Both the position numbers and the translations under genes were made by a program. A DNA stretch of 64,000 nt from Phlyctochytrium arcticum (lineage: Eukaryota; Chytridiomycota; Chytridiomycetes; Chytridiales; Chytridiaceae): assembly GCA_025602905.1 (NCBI GenBank), contig JAHLKI010000030.1:272036-336035 (forward strand), written 5' to 3'. The first letter of the stretch is position 1. Every line of letters begins with the position of its first letter. The notes under the pieces were generated by a model. The model was not told the origin of the DNA and searched no databases. It saw nothing but the letters and a program-made list of their open reading frames with translations. Shown in pieces: positions 55,431 through 64,000 of this stretch.

Positions 55431-56444
55431 TTACACTAATTTTTCCGGACGAGACGCTTCCGTTGCAAGTTCATTCAACAATACCTGCATACCTTCTTCA
55501 TCCAACCCTTCCCGCATCGCATGCACAACCAAGAGGTGGAAAGGTTTCTCAATTCGGAAAATGGGGAGACGTTCAACTGTGGGTTTCTCACGTTCCTCCG
55601 CGACCCATTCTGCCAAAAGATCCATGCTGTGATTGCTCATATCGCGGACAAGAGCACCGTTCGAGAACAAAGCGAGAAGGGCAATCGTTCCCATACCATC
55701 CTTTCCAACTAGTTTTTGCCAGGGTGTTGCCGAGTTGTTTTTCTGGTAGTATTTAGGATAGGCAATGTAGCGCATCACTCTGAACAGTTTCAAGTGGTTC
55801 GCAGTGTACTCATCGGTTTCCTCCTGTGCTTTGATGGACTCGTCACCATCAAGACCGCAATTCCTCATAAAACTGACAACCAACTCCAGGCGGATCTTGA
55901 TGCTTCCAGGTTGGCTTGTAAAATATCTGATGTGGTCGCGGATCATCTTGAGTTTGTCAACTTTTGCCCGAGGTTTCTTGCTAGCGGGTTCCGTGATCAC
56001 GTCGGTATCAGCGGCAACATTGCCAATCAATTTCTGCAAGGCGTCGGTGGTAATTGACTTTCTTTTCACTGCGGTTTGCGATGGTGGAACAATGCCGAGA
56101 AAAGGAATCGGTGCCGGAACCGATCCAGTTGCCGATGCCGATGCCGGAGGTGTCAAAATAGGTGGGACACCAGTTGAAGACGATCCGCCGGGTGTAGTTA
56201 AGTTAGATGGTGGATCGATGGCTTTCCTGTTGATCTTGGCAGATAATGTGGCATTGTCTGCTTCCAAGATTGCCTTGTCGTTCAACAATTTGCAAAACAA
56301 GGCAATGAGAGACTTCGTTCCGGGGTGCTTTTGTGCAATTTCTTGTAATTCCTCCTGTGAGACCAAAGTATCGTAATTTGGGAATTCGGCGACTAGGTGA
56401 AGGAACTTGATGATGTCCATTGGCGCGGCAGTGGGTCTCGTCAT
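55431..56444 (-). CDS. Conserved element protein, right copy
   Basis: About 337 residues from ATG 56444 (MTRPTAAPMDIIKFLHLVAE). The first 90 residues are helical, then a Pro/Ser/Ala-rich linker, a basic KKPRAKVDKLKM patch and a helical C-terminal domain with DLLAEWVAEEREKPTVERLP, aligning with DLLQQWLDEQRRKPTNEQIP of the left-half gene. Overall identity is low, so the two halves diverged long ago or came from different lineages. A TATAAAAG box lies about 90 nt upstream (near 56,537). Confidence 0.68.
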   Translation of the reverse strand: MTRPTAAPMDIIKFLHLVAEFPNYDTLVSQEELQEIAQKHPGTKSLIALFCKLLNDKAILEADNATLSAKINRKAIDPPSNLTTPGGSSSTGVPPILTPPASASATGSVPAPIPFLGIVPPSQTAVKRKSITTDALQKLIGNVAADTDVITEPASKKPRAKVDKLKMIRDHIRYFTSQPGSIKIRLELVVSFMRNCGLDGDESIKAQEETDEYTANHLKLFRVMRYIAYPKYYQKNNSATPWQKLVGKDGMGTIALLALFSNGALVRDMSNHSMDLLAEWVAEEREKPTVERLPIFRIEKPFHLLVVHAMREGLDEEGMQVLLNELATEASRPEKLV

Positions 56445-56717
56445 GATTGCAATAGGGAGGTTCAATCACTGTTTGGTGGTTTGTTGAGTGTTTGTGGTTT
56501 GTTGTAATGACGGAAAAACCAAACAAACAACACATTCTTTTATACTTCTCTGAAACCGGTGAAATGTTTGTGGTAGTTCTTGCTTTTCGCGGTCAAGATC
56601 CTCAAAATACCGCTGCCGTTGAGGGTTTTGAGGATCTTGACCGCAACGGTACAGTTTACGGATATCTAAGTTTACGGATATTGCGGCTTACCGCATATTT
56701 AAACATTGTGGTATGCT

Positions 56718-56963
56718 ATGAATAGTATCAAAATGTCGACACCACTAGATTGCGAGCCTTACATTGTTAAATTTGACATTAATGGAATGCCATTAATTCC
56801 CAATGATAGTAGATTGTGTAAATCTTGGGATCCAAGCAATGAAAAATGTTCTATTGTTATTCCCTACATGAAATGTCGACAAAGATGCTATAATTGCTGG
56901 TTACAGCATAAGGACTCAAAACTTGTGGATTTCAAGTTGACAAGAGATGAAGAAGTCGCTTGA
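56718..56963 (+). CDS. Small Cys-rich protein, right half
   Basis: 81 residues from ATG 56718 (MNSIKMSTPLDCEPYIVKFD). Six cysteines, including a cluster KCRQRCYNCWLQHK that may bind zinc. It sits in the mirrored place of the left Cys-rich gene but is not clearly homologous. Ends EEVA at 56963, close to the convergent helix-turn-helix-like gene. Confidence 0.5.
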   Translation: MNSIKMSTPLDCEPYIVKFDINGMPLIPNDSRLCKSWDPSNEKCSIVIPYMKCRQRCYNCWLQHKDSKLVDFKLTRDEEVA

Positions 56964-56981
56964 GCGCGTTTCTGGCTTGTT

Positions 56982-57212
56982 TCACTCGAATGGTATCAAG
57001 GGCGCGTTTTTGGCTTGTTTGGATTGCTTCGGTTTTCTTAATATCTCTGCACGAATTTGAGTTTTCTTCTCTGGGTGCTGAATCATTTTATGAGCAGTAA
57101 CATGACTAATATTCAATTTCCGGGCTAATTCTCGGATACTGGATGCTTTGACGGTCTTTTTTTCACCCAGAAAATCAATAATGGCCACATAATCAAAAGT
57201 CGATGCTGGCAT
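56982..57212 (-). CDS. Small helix-turn-helix-like protein, right copy
   Basis: 76 residues from ATG 57212 (MPASTFDYVAIIDFLGEKKT). KASSIRELARKLNISHVTAH is a clear helix-turn-helix-like pair, followed by a basic tail (RAEILRKPKQSKQAKN). It is transcribed divergently from the primase, as in the left half, with TATATATAAGG at 57,244-57,254 on its strand. About 40% similar to the left protein. Confidence 0.7.
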   Translation of the reverse strand: MPASTFDYVAIIDFLGEKKTVKASSIRELARKLNISHVTAHKMIQHPEKKTQIRAEILRKPKQSKQAKNAPLIPFE

Positions 57213-57327
57213 TGTTCAATGTTGAAGTATACTCACTGCTTTCCCTTATATATATGCATTTAAGAATTTCGATGTGCGTCTCATAGGTCGATGTAAATGA
57301 TACATCAACCGATGTGTGTGCGTTCCC

Positions 57328-57336
57328 TATATAAAG
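57328..57336 (+). promoter_or_regulatory. TATA box of the right primase
   Basis: TATATAAAG, 45 nt before the primase ATG at 57381. Confidence 0.7.
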
Positions 57337-57380
57337 ATATAATTTAAGTTAGTTAGTAGGATAATATTTTACGACCAAAT

Positions 57381-57995
57381 ATGTATTTCAAAACTTCTTA
57401 CCTTAATACCTCAAAAAAGTTTCCGGTTGAAACCTTTGACTGGACTGTTAACCAGTACCTAGAAAATCACGAGAAATACCCCCATCTCGTTGACTTTTTT
57501 GCCAAAAGTAACAGCATTGAAACAAAGAAAATCAGACCGTTCATTGACTTCGATATGTCATTCAAATCAAAAGAAGCGCTTCCTTCAGATGATGAAGAAC
57601 TACAAATTCGAGAAGCCCTTAAAGAAATCTTTCGCAGTCTCTTTTTAAATACCAATATAAAAATTCTTGCTGCATACCGCGAAAAGGGGTTTGCTACCAA
57701 CAAGAAACGAGATAATCAATCTGGAGAATATATCGAACATGGAAAGTATAAGATTTCTTATCGGCTTTATGCAAACAATGTGTTCACTTCTCGTCAAGAC
57801 CTGTCAAAGCATCTAAAGGGTTTCATGCCTGATTTATCAACATTTCCAGAATGTGCACGCAATTATTCCTTTGACAATGATTCATTATTTGACACCGGTG
57901 TTTACTGCGATAATAACCGTTCTATGGCATGTGTTGGGAAAACTAAATCGAAGTATGATAATCGAATCTTGTATCAAGAGGACGATAATGAATGA
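57381..57995 (+). CDS. AEP-type primase, right copy
   Basis: 204 residues, start ATG 57381 (MYFKTSYLNTSKKF). Motifs KIRPFIDFDMSF, GKYKISYRLYANN and TGVYCDNNRSMACVGKTKS match the left copy, with about a dozen substitutions concentrated between residues 8 and 185. It overlaps the helicase ATG by 8 nt (ATGAATGA), exactly as in the left arm. Confidence 0.87.
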   Translation: MYFKTSYLNTSKKFPVETFDWTVNQYLENHEKYPHLVDFFAKSNSIETKKIRPFIDFDMSFKSKEALPSDDEELQIREALKEIFRSLFLNTNIKILAAYREKGFATNKKRDNQSGEYIEHGKYKISYRLYANNVFTSRQDLSKHLKGFMPDLSTFPECARNYSFDNDSLFDTGVYCDNNRSMACVGKTKSKYDNRILYQEDDNE

Positions 57996-59970
57996 ACCTT
58001 TGGAGAATTATCTTATCCAGAATGTTCAACCCGATGACGAACCTGTCAAATGGAGTCAACACACAGCGTTCAATACTAAGAAGAAATCCATAGTAAATGT
58101 TCCCAAAGCGACCATGAAAAGGGTACATGAAGATGATGAAGATTCCGACTTTGTACATGTAGAATCAGATGATCCAATGCAAAAGAAGGCGAAAGTAGCA
58201 TGCCCAGAAACTGTAGATTCCGAAAAATGTCCACAGATTGTACAAGATGAGGTTATAAAACTGATTGTCGAATCGTTCAACATTAGAAAAAGCGATTTAG
58301 GGGATACTTCATTACTTGAACACGCTTTTGTCACATACATCAAAGCGCCATACTACTGTTTGCATACCAAATGCGAACATTCTGAATCCAATCCCAAGAT
58401 GTATATCTCAGTATCTCGCAAAAAGGTGAAATATCAGTGTGATGTTTGTGACAAATCATTTGTTAAAACCCACGATAACACAATTATTGCTGATCATTTT
58501 CCCGAGAATGTCAAGGCGTTGGTTCAACCTGGAGAAGAACTTGACCTACGTAAGGCGCGTAAGATAATGGAAAAACAAGGAAGAGAAATGTTGATCCACT
58601 ATTTGAATCATTACTTTGCAAAAGTCACTCATGAAGATGCAATATGGTATTGTATACGAGATTCAATTGATTCACCATGGCTAGTTCGGGGGAAAAGTAC
58701 TTTCTTGAGTCATCTTGAGAATAAATGGTTCATGTACGAGTATGTTGTAACGGATGAAAAGGGCAAGAGTCAAACTGTTGAAGAGAAATTCAAATGTGGG
58801 GATTGGATCTACTGTCCTAATACTCATACCTTCAAGAACGTACGCTTGAATCCGCAGCATGTAGGAGATGTTGAAGGTCAATATATCAATCTCTTCCAAG
58901 GGTTCCAAGCAAAGCGGGTAGAAAATTGTGATATGAGCAAAATCCAATTTCTACTTGACCATTGCAAGAATATCATATGCAACGGCGATGAAACATTCTA
59001 TGATTGGCTCATCCGGTGGCAGGCACATGCCTTACAGTTCCCTTGGATCAAGATGGGAACAGCGCCAGTAATTATTGGACCACAAGGCACTGGAAAGAAT
59101 GCATTCTTTGACTTCATTGGTAATTACATTTATGGGAAAAGTCACTTTTTTTCCACTAGTTCCATGGATCAAATTACCGGACGATTTAATGCCCATCAAG
59201 CAAAATGTCTATACACTGTAGCAAATGAAGTTACGTTTGCGGGTGAACACAAACAGAATAACATACTGAAGTCTAAAATTACTGAAACACAGATTCCATT
59301 GGAGAAAAAAGGCATTGACCTCCTTCTTATTGATTCGTATATGCATTTCGTGTTCTTGTCAAATAATAAAGATGCAATTCGTATCGAAGATGGCGGCGAT
59401 GGTGATAGAAGATTTGGTGTCAAAAGAACCGCAAGCAAACCATCAAGACAGTATTTCAGAGACTATTTTGCAAGGTTAAATGGTGAAGAAATGCGTCAAG
59501 ATGTTGCCAATCATTTCTACACATATTTGCTCGATATGGACTTGTCTGACTTCGATCCACGAGAAGTCCCCATGACAGAGGAGAAGCGGGAGATGGCAGT
59601 ATTCACAAGATCACCTATCGACCTATTTGTGGATGAATTACTGGATGGCAACATCATCAGGACCCCTTCTCGAAAAAAATGGATTCCTGGAAAGTATGGA
59701 AAGGATGATAAATGGATACCAGCACATGAAGTAGATTTTGAAGCCGAATTCTTTTTGCCAGGGGTGGAATATGAAATTACAATGGACGAATTGTTTGGTC
59801 ATTATCACAAATTCTGCTATGAAGACAAACAAGGTGGCAGAATGTCAGAACAATTGTCAAAGATTGGATTCTCAAGATTAATTCGAAAGAAGGTATGGAT
59901 AAAGAATGCTAGTGAACACAGACATGGGGGCACACCCATAACATTAAAAATAGAGAGAATTGCGGACTAG
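57988..59970 (+). CDS. SF3/D5-type replicative helicase, right copy
   Basis: 660 residues from ATG 57988. All motifs of the left copy are present (Cys/His segment, IGPQGTGKNAFFDF, FLSNNKDAIRIEDGGDGDRRF). Only one residue differs (HEVDF instead of HEVDI). The reading frame extends 45 codons upstream of this ATG without stop, overlapping the primase, so a minus-one frameshift could fuse the two products. Both copies are intact, unlike the recombinases and integrase. Confidence 0.92.
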   Translation: MNEPLENYLIQNVQPDDEPVKWSQHTAFNTKKKSIVNVPKATMKRVHEDDEDSDFVHVESDDPMQKKAKVACPETVDSEKCPQIVQDEVIKLIVESFNIRKSDLGDTSLLEHAFVTYIKAPYYCLHTKCEHSESNPKMYISVSRKKVKYQCDVCDKSFVKTHDNTIIADHFPENVKALVQPGEELDLRKARKIMEKQGREMLIHYLNHYFAKVTHEDAIWYCIRDSIDSPWLVRGKSTFLSHLENKWFMYEYVVTDEKGKSQTVEEKFKCGDWIYCPNTHTFKNVRLNPQHVGDVEGQYINLFQGFQAKRVENCDMSKIQFLLDHCKNIICNGDETFYDWLIRWQAHALQFPWIKMGTAPVIIGPQGTGKNAFFDFIGNYIYGKSHFFSTSSMDQITGRFNAHQAKCLYTVANEVTFAGEHKQNNILKSKITETQIPLEKKGIDLLLIDSYMHFVFLSNNKDAIRIEDGGDGDRRFGVKRTASKPSRQYFRDYFARLNGEEMRQDVANHFYTYLLDMDLSDFDPREVPMTEEKREMAVFTRSPIDLFVDELLDGNIIRTPSRKKWIPGKYGKDDKWIPAHEVDFEAEFFLPGVEYEITMDELFGHYHKFCYEDKQGGRMSEQLSKIGFSRLIRKKVWIKNASEHRHGGTPITLKIERIAD

Positions 59971-60947
59971 AATGATAGAAAAAGTGTAAAGTATGTGAAA
60001 TAGAACAGAAATTGATAGAAAATGATAGAAACCCATACAAAAAGAAGCAGAAATCGGGTTCTCCAGAAATTGGCACAGATGTAAGCACAGATGTAGGCAC
60101 AGATAGATTTTTCTTGAATCTATCTGTGCCACTCCATGAATTTGTTCCACTGTTCATTAATAAGGCAATACTGTTTGACTCGGGCATGGAGAGGCACAGA
60201 TGGCACAGATGAAAGTGGTTTTTTTTTCATATATTTTTTTCAACCTTCCCCTTTTTTTTCCCGACTTCAAAATCACCTTTTATCTGTGCCATCTGTGCCT
60301 CTCCATAAAACTCATTCTCTTTCTCTATTCTCTTCTCTCTATTCTCTCTAGTCAAAAGAAAAAGAAAAAAGAAAGAATCAAAAATATGTAGTAGCACAGA
60401 TAGATTTTCACCATTTTCCATCTGTGCTTCTCCATAAAGTTGCAGAATATTATACACCGTCCTTTCCATAATGTCGAGATTGTATGGATGTGAAAAAGTG
60501 GGGAGAAAGTGATGTAGAGCACAGATGGAAAAGGTGGAAAATCTATCTGTGCTTTTTACCAATTTCTTTAAACAGTATTTTGACTTGTGAAGATGATTGA
60601 TATTACCCCCCATCCTGGAGATGGCTGATAATACCCCCCACAAAACTACCACAGAATAGAATTCCCGTAAATGCCAGAGGCAGCCGTTGAAAACTGGTGA
60701 AATCTGTGGCATTTTGGGGCAAATTCTGAAAAGGCTAGAAAAGTACACATATATATTCAGCAAATTCTAAAGGTGCCGACATATCGACAGGTTTTTCTAC
60801 TCACAAAGTGTTTAAGCAGTATTTCCCTATCGATCTGAAGAACCCAGAAAAGTAGATCGATATGCCATTGCCAAAGACATAAAAAAGTGCAAAGCATCGC
60901 GGAAATTCCCTCAATATTCAGCAGAATTCCACACAAACCAGCGAATA
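59971..60947. repeat. Non-coding block with CACAGAT hairpins, right arm
   Basis: Inverted copy of 40,816-41,859. The long inverted repeat is at 60,186 to 60,306. A CGACAGGTTTTTCTACTCA site lies near 60,785, matching those at 44.8 and 45.0 kb; the left arm has its diverged inverse near 41,030-41,050. Confidence 0.75.
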
Positions 60948-61292
60948 ATGGAATTCATTGAGAAAAAAGCCGAAGAGTTTATCGATTTGAATCAATCAGA
61001 AGAGTACAAAAAAGCAGCAGCAGTAGTTAAGAGGCACACGGATATACTGGCAAGTGTCAAGACCAGCATGAAAGCAAAAGGCATTACGGAAATCAAGATA
61101 CGGAAAGGACGAATACTGAAACAGTTACAATTCAATATTCGAAAGATGAACCGAGTAGACACAAATGCTCTACCACCAGACATAAGGGAACAGTATCTGA
61201 AAGAGTCGGATGTATGGTGGAAGACAGTGAATGTTCTAGATATGGGCAATTTGGTGGAGGAAATACAGAAGGAAGAAAAGTTGGATACATAA
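60948..61292 (+). CDS. Small helical protein, right copy (114 aa)
   Basis: ATG 60948 (MEFIEKKAEEFIDLNQSEEY), same length as the left copy and about 90% identical; it ends EEIQKEEKLDT. Substitutions are mostly conservative (D/N, Q/K, I/V). Outermost gene of the right arm, 450 bp from the end of the element. Confidence 0.7.
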   Translation: MEFIEKKAEEFIDLNQSEEYKKAAAVVKRHTDILASVKTSMKAKGITEIKIRKGRILKQLQFNIRKMNRVDTNALPPDIREQYLKESDVWWKTVNVLDMGNLVEEIQKEEKLDT

Positions 61293-61692
61293 ATATAATT
61301 TCTTTGTATATATGAATACATGAATATATGGTGACATCCCAGTGAATGCTTGGGAACATCCCGCTCGAATAAAATGCTGTTGTTCTTGAGTATAGACTAG
61401 AATTCCCGTGTTGGCGGAGCCAGGGGCGGCACTCGATGAAAGATGGAGCGAGATGATTCAGTTTATGAGTGTTGACTCGATTGTTGGATTATGTAGAGGA
61501 TTATTTTTAATCCTGTGTAAAGGATTAAACCAGGGATTATCCTGTGTAATACTGTGTAATGGCAATGTCGGAAAATGGGTGTTTTTGATAGGTTAATGGT
61601 GGGTTCTGTGCAGTTTGTGAGTGTTGAAAATGCCCAAAAAGCCCTAATCATAGGTAAACCATGGTTTATTCACTAATAGGATAAACCACCCC

Positions 61693-61743
61693 TGTGACAG
61701 TGCATAATCATAAACCATAGGTTTATGATTATGCACTGTCACA
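61693..61743. repeat. Right terminal palindrome (24-bp arms, 3-nt centre)
   Basis: Perfect inverted repeat TGTGACAGTGCATAATCA..., centre ATA. One more base pair (C/G) flanks it outside the element. Both arms differ from the left-end palindrome in matching ways. Confidence 0.93.
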
Positions 61744-61748
61744 GACCG
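61744..61748 (+). repeat. Target-site duplication GACCG, right copy
   Basis: Directly follows CTGTCACA and equals 31,668-31,672. Confidence 0.8.
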
Positions 61749-63523
61749 CCTGAGGAATAATACTTATCTCAGTATGAAAGTGCCCGGTCCGACATCAAGG
61801 CAGTTGTGGATCTGTACCGGGATCAAAGTCTTGCCCGGTCCTCTCCCTTTCCTGGACCTAGTGGCGGGACACTCCTAAAAACATTCAAGTATTTACACGG
61901 CAAAAAATCACCAGCACAAAATGCTCCCTTGCTGGACAAGGCACTGGGAACCATAAAAGACGGTTATGACCAACATGAATTCCTTAAAATTTGCAGTAGC
62001 CGCTTGCATACGGACTTTGGCGAATCTTCCGCCGACATGTATCATCAGAGAGCGGAAGGATGGACTCTTACAAATGCAGCCGGATTCAAACGCACGGGCG
62101 GCGCAACCCACTCTTGCGGCCATGTATGCACTGAGACCCAACCTAATCTCGTACAACACATTGCGGACGGGACCCGACCCCGTTGAGAACTCATGTCAAA
62201 GAGAGCTAGCACGCTAAATTCAAGGCATCTCCGATGAAGACCTTCAAGATAGCGAGTCAAAAGTTTATGGGATTACCCGTCATATAATGGTTAGTTTCAA
62301 ACCAGGGAGTTTTACTTTTTGGATTTTACTAACAACATAATTTGTTGGCAGCAATGAACGACTTTCCCGGTGCGCGTCTAGAGGTCCAGCTGCTGTTGGA
62401 CACATGGAAGCCGAAGGGAACATTATCTCGCATTGGGACAGGTTCGCCAGTTCCCTTGTGAAAAACCATGCCCTTGTCAAAAAAGGCCGAGATTTTTGGA
62501 CCGATTTGTGGAAATCGTCATCCAAATATTTCAAATCCAATCATCTCGGCGCTTTACCGGTCTTTACAACGTTTTTGACTTGGAAGTACGCGTTCTCGGG
62601 CGAGGTCAAACAGCGATTTTTTGTTCCTTCGACCTATTTCCTCGCTGAGTTTGTACCCGAGTCGCTGTATCGTCAGTGGAACCTAGGGAAGAAACACGTT
62701 CGATGGGTGACAAATGCGCAGCAACACACCATCACCTCGGCAGAAGTGAATGAGATGGAATCGTTGACTCGAGAATACCATGCCGAATTTTATAATATTT
62801 ACCAGGCAGTCGCCATCGTGGTATCATCCTGGCATATGCTAATGAGCCGCTCAGAAAATATAGTGGGAGCGAAGTTGTCCGGTTTGATGCTACACAGCGT
62901 AGGTTACATATGTTCGGTATTCATTTGGTATAAATATTAATTTTCTTTCTCCTCCAGTCTGATGACGAGAAGCCGCTGAAAATGAAAGCGTTCTGAACAT
63001 GCGGGAGTCGAAAACAAACTCGGTAGGCCGTGTCGAGGTTGGAATAGCTATCCTCGCAGAAATGACGGGGTACCTCAAGCACGGGTTGTACCGAGGCGGG
63101 AAGTTTTGGACCAACCTCGCCACGGCCATATTCACGTCTCCCCTCAACAGGGTGGACCAACCTCTCTCCCTCACTGGCCTCCAGGCCCTAGGATCGGACT
63201 TCCTGGTCCAACTATCCCGCGACAACGATGGGCGCATCACTGGTTACGATGAGTGCCCGACTGACGATTTCGGACCTGGCCAACACAGCTGACGCTGGAG
63301 GAGTTATGGGTGTAAAGACGCTGATAGAGAGGCACATGAGTGGCCTGGGGTCTGACGAAAGCAGTCAGGACCTGCATGATCTTGTTGCCAAAATTGACCA
63401 TCGTTGGCGGGGAAAACCCGGGGGGCTCCACCCCCGATGCCCTGGACGAACCCTCCCGTACCGGAGGTGGGAAGGCGCCCAAGGTCAGGTCAAGGCCAAT
63501 GCCGCCCAGGGTCGCCAGGCCTC
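61749..63523 (+). pseudogene. 3' part of unknown gene, copy B
   Basis: Continues the split gene: LRNNTYLS, then after a one-base shift YESARSDIKAVVDLYRDQS, DKALGTIKDGYDQHEFLKIC, a long segment 62,404-62,940 with SSWHMLMSRSENIVGAKLSG, an intron with CTCCTCCAG near 62,957, KPLKMKAF and NMRESKTNSVGRVEVG. Each block matches copy A on the minus strand in order. Beyond the end of copy A it continues HGLYRGGKFWTNLATAIFTS. The frame is broken at several points. The second giant element begins inside its 3' region (after PPRVARP). Family unknown. Confidence 0.6.
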
Positions 63524-64000
63524 TGTGACAGCGCATAATCATAAACCAATGGTTTATGATTATGCACTGTCACAGGGGCGGTTTATCCTGTTAAGATAAA
63601 CCATTGGTTTACCTATGAATTACGGCTTTTGGCTTTTCTGGCTCTCAAAACCCCCAAAACCCACCATTAACCTATCAAAAACATCCATTTTTCGACATTC
63701 CCATTACACAGCATAACACAGGATAATCCCTGGTTTACACAGGATTAAAATAATCCTCTTCATAATCCAACAATCGAGTCAACATTCACAAACCGAATCA
63801 TCTCGCTCCACAATTCATCGAGGGAAACCGCTGCCTTTGGCACTACGGGAATTCCAATTCCAATTACTAAAACATATAACAATCAGTTCGGATTACACAA
63901 CCTTACTCCCATCTGGAGATCATCAAGAGGATCAAGATCATCAGTTTTACCCCTTTCTTCAAAACACAAATTTTTCTAGGTTTTTATGGACTTTGCAGCA
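63524..64000 (+). mobile_element. Left end of a second giant element, truncated by the window
   Basis: Starts with a palindrome (63,524-63,574, centre AAT, one arm mismatch) and continues GGGGCGGTTTATCCTG, the TAAACCATTGGTTTA palindrome, the GGATAATCC repeats and AATCCAACAATCGAGTC, as in the first element's left end but without the Helitron. It diverges from the first element after about 63,850. Same orientation as the first, 1.78 kb downstream of it. Confidence 0.88.

Larger units (their letters stand above)
31673..61743 (+). mobile_element. Giant inverted-repeat element with primase-helicase, recombinase and integrase genes
   Basis: 30,071 bp as found, about 21.7 kb without the nested Helitron. 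The ends are TGTGACAG...CTGTCACA flanked by GACCG duplications and interrupt a host gene. Long terminal inverted repeats of about 4.4 kb hold a 114-residue ORF, an SF3/D5-type helicase and an AEP primase. Inside them the gene order is mirrored on both sides: helix-turn-helix-like protein, Cys-rich protein, conserved 340-370-residue protein, tyrosine recombinase, chromodomain integrase. The centre holds a Crinkler-like gene. No polymerase B, capsid, packaging ATPase or protease was found. It shares replication and integration modules with Polinton-like elements but matches no named class I know. Both recombinases and the integrase are broken, so it is probably non-autonomous now. Confidence 0.85.
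57381..61743 (+). repeat. Right terminal inverted repeat
   Basis: Inverted counterpart of 40,281-44,449 plus 31,673-31,922. Not interrupted by the Helitron, so it preserves the pre-insertion junction ATAATCCAACAATCGAG (read on the minus strand). Confidence 0.87.

Noticed and set aside
31673..61743. Integrated large DNA virus
   Set aside because: Primase, D5-type helicase and TATA-rich promoters are virus-like, but no capsid, packaging ATPase, protease or polymerase was found; called a mobile element instead.
1..64000. CRISPR arrays, bacterial operons, rRNA and tRNA genes
   Set aside because: No regularly spaced repeats of CRISPR type, no operon organisation and no cloverleaf or rRNA sequence was recognised; the window is eukaryotic.

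Overview
The window is nuclear DNA of a fungus. Its housekeeping genes are broken by short GT-AG introns, and it carries CACTA (Plavaka-like) and Helitron transposons plus a Crinkler-type effector gene. That mix fits an early-diverging fungus best, but a basidiomycete cannot be excluded from sequence alone.

Positions 1-21,800 are mostly ordinary host genes: a left-truncated, possibly transposon-derived ORF; a seven-transmembrane protein; RRP1/NOP52; a FUN14 protein; a DNAJC9-like J-protein; AHA1; an Ies6/INO80C-type YL1 protein; a CCCH zinc-finger protein; CSN6; and a FAM13-like RhoGAP protein. Most boundaries rest on splice junctions that join in frame. From 22,137 to 28,616 lies a complete CACTA element with perfect 32-bp terminal inverted repeats, subterminal TTCATCA-type repeats, a transposase and a second intron-containing gene.

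From 28.8 kb onward are two divergent copies of an unrecognised multi-exon gene family. The plus-strand copy is cut in two at 31,672/61,744 by a very large mobile element (31,673-61,743). It has a 5-bp target duplication (GACCG), TGTGACAG...CTGTCACA ends, and a nearly or fully perfect palindrome of about 51-53 nt at each end. An 8.36-kb Helitron (31,923-40,280) is nested in its left arm; intact copies of the same sequence elsewhere in the window act as an empty site. A second element of the same kind begins at 63,524 and runs off the right edge.

Without the Helitron the large element is about 21.7 kb and is laid out as a mirror. Each half runs, from end to centre: terminal palindrome, 114-aa ORF, a non-coding block rich in CACAGAT hairpins, an SF3/D5-type helicase, an AEP-type primase, a small helix-turn-helix-like protein, a Cys-rich small protein, a C-terminally conserved structural or coiled-coil protein, a tyrosine recombinase with a C-terminal zinc ribbon, and a chromodomain integrase. 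The outer arms are near identical (the helicases differ by one residue), while the inner genes have diverged strongly. A Crinkler-like gene sits at the centre, where most of the left integrase has been lost. Both recombinases and the integrase are frameshifted, so this copy is probably not autonomous, although both primase-helicase modules are intact. No DNA polymerase, capsid, packaging ATPase or protease was seen. The working model is a self-synthesising linear or inverted-dimer replicon with hairpin-capable ends, integrated by an RVE-type integrase; this is the candidate undescribed system in the window.
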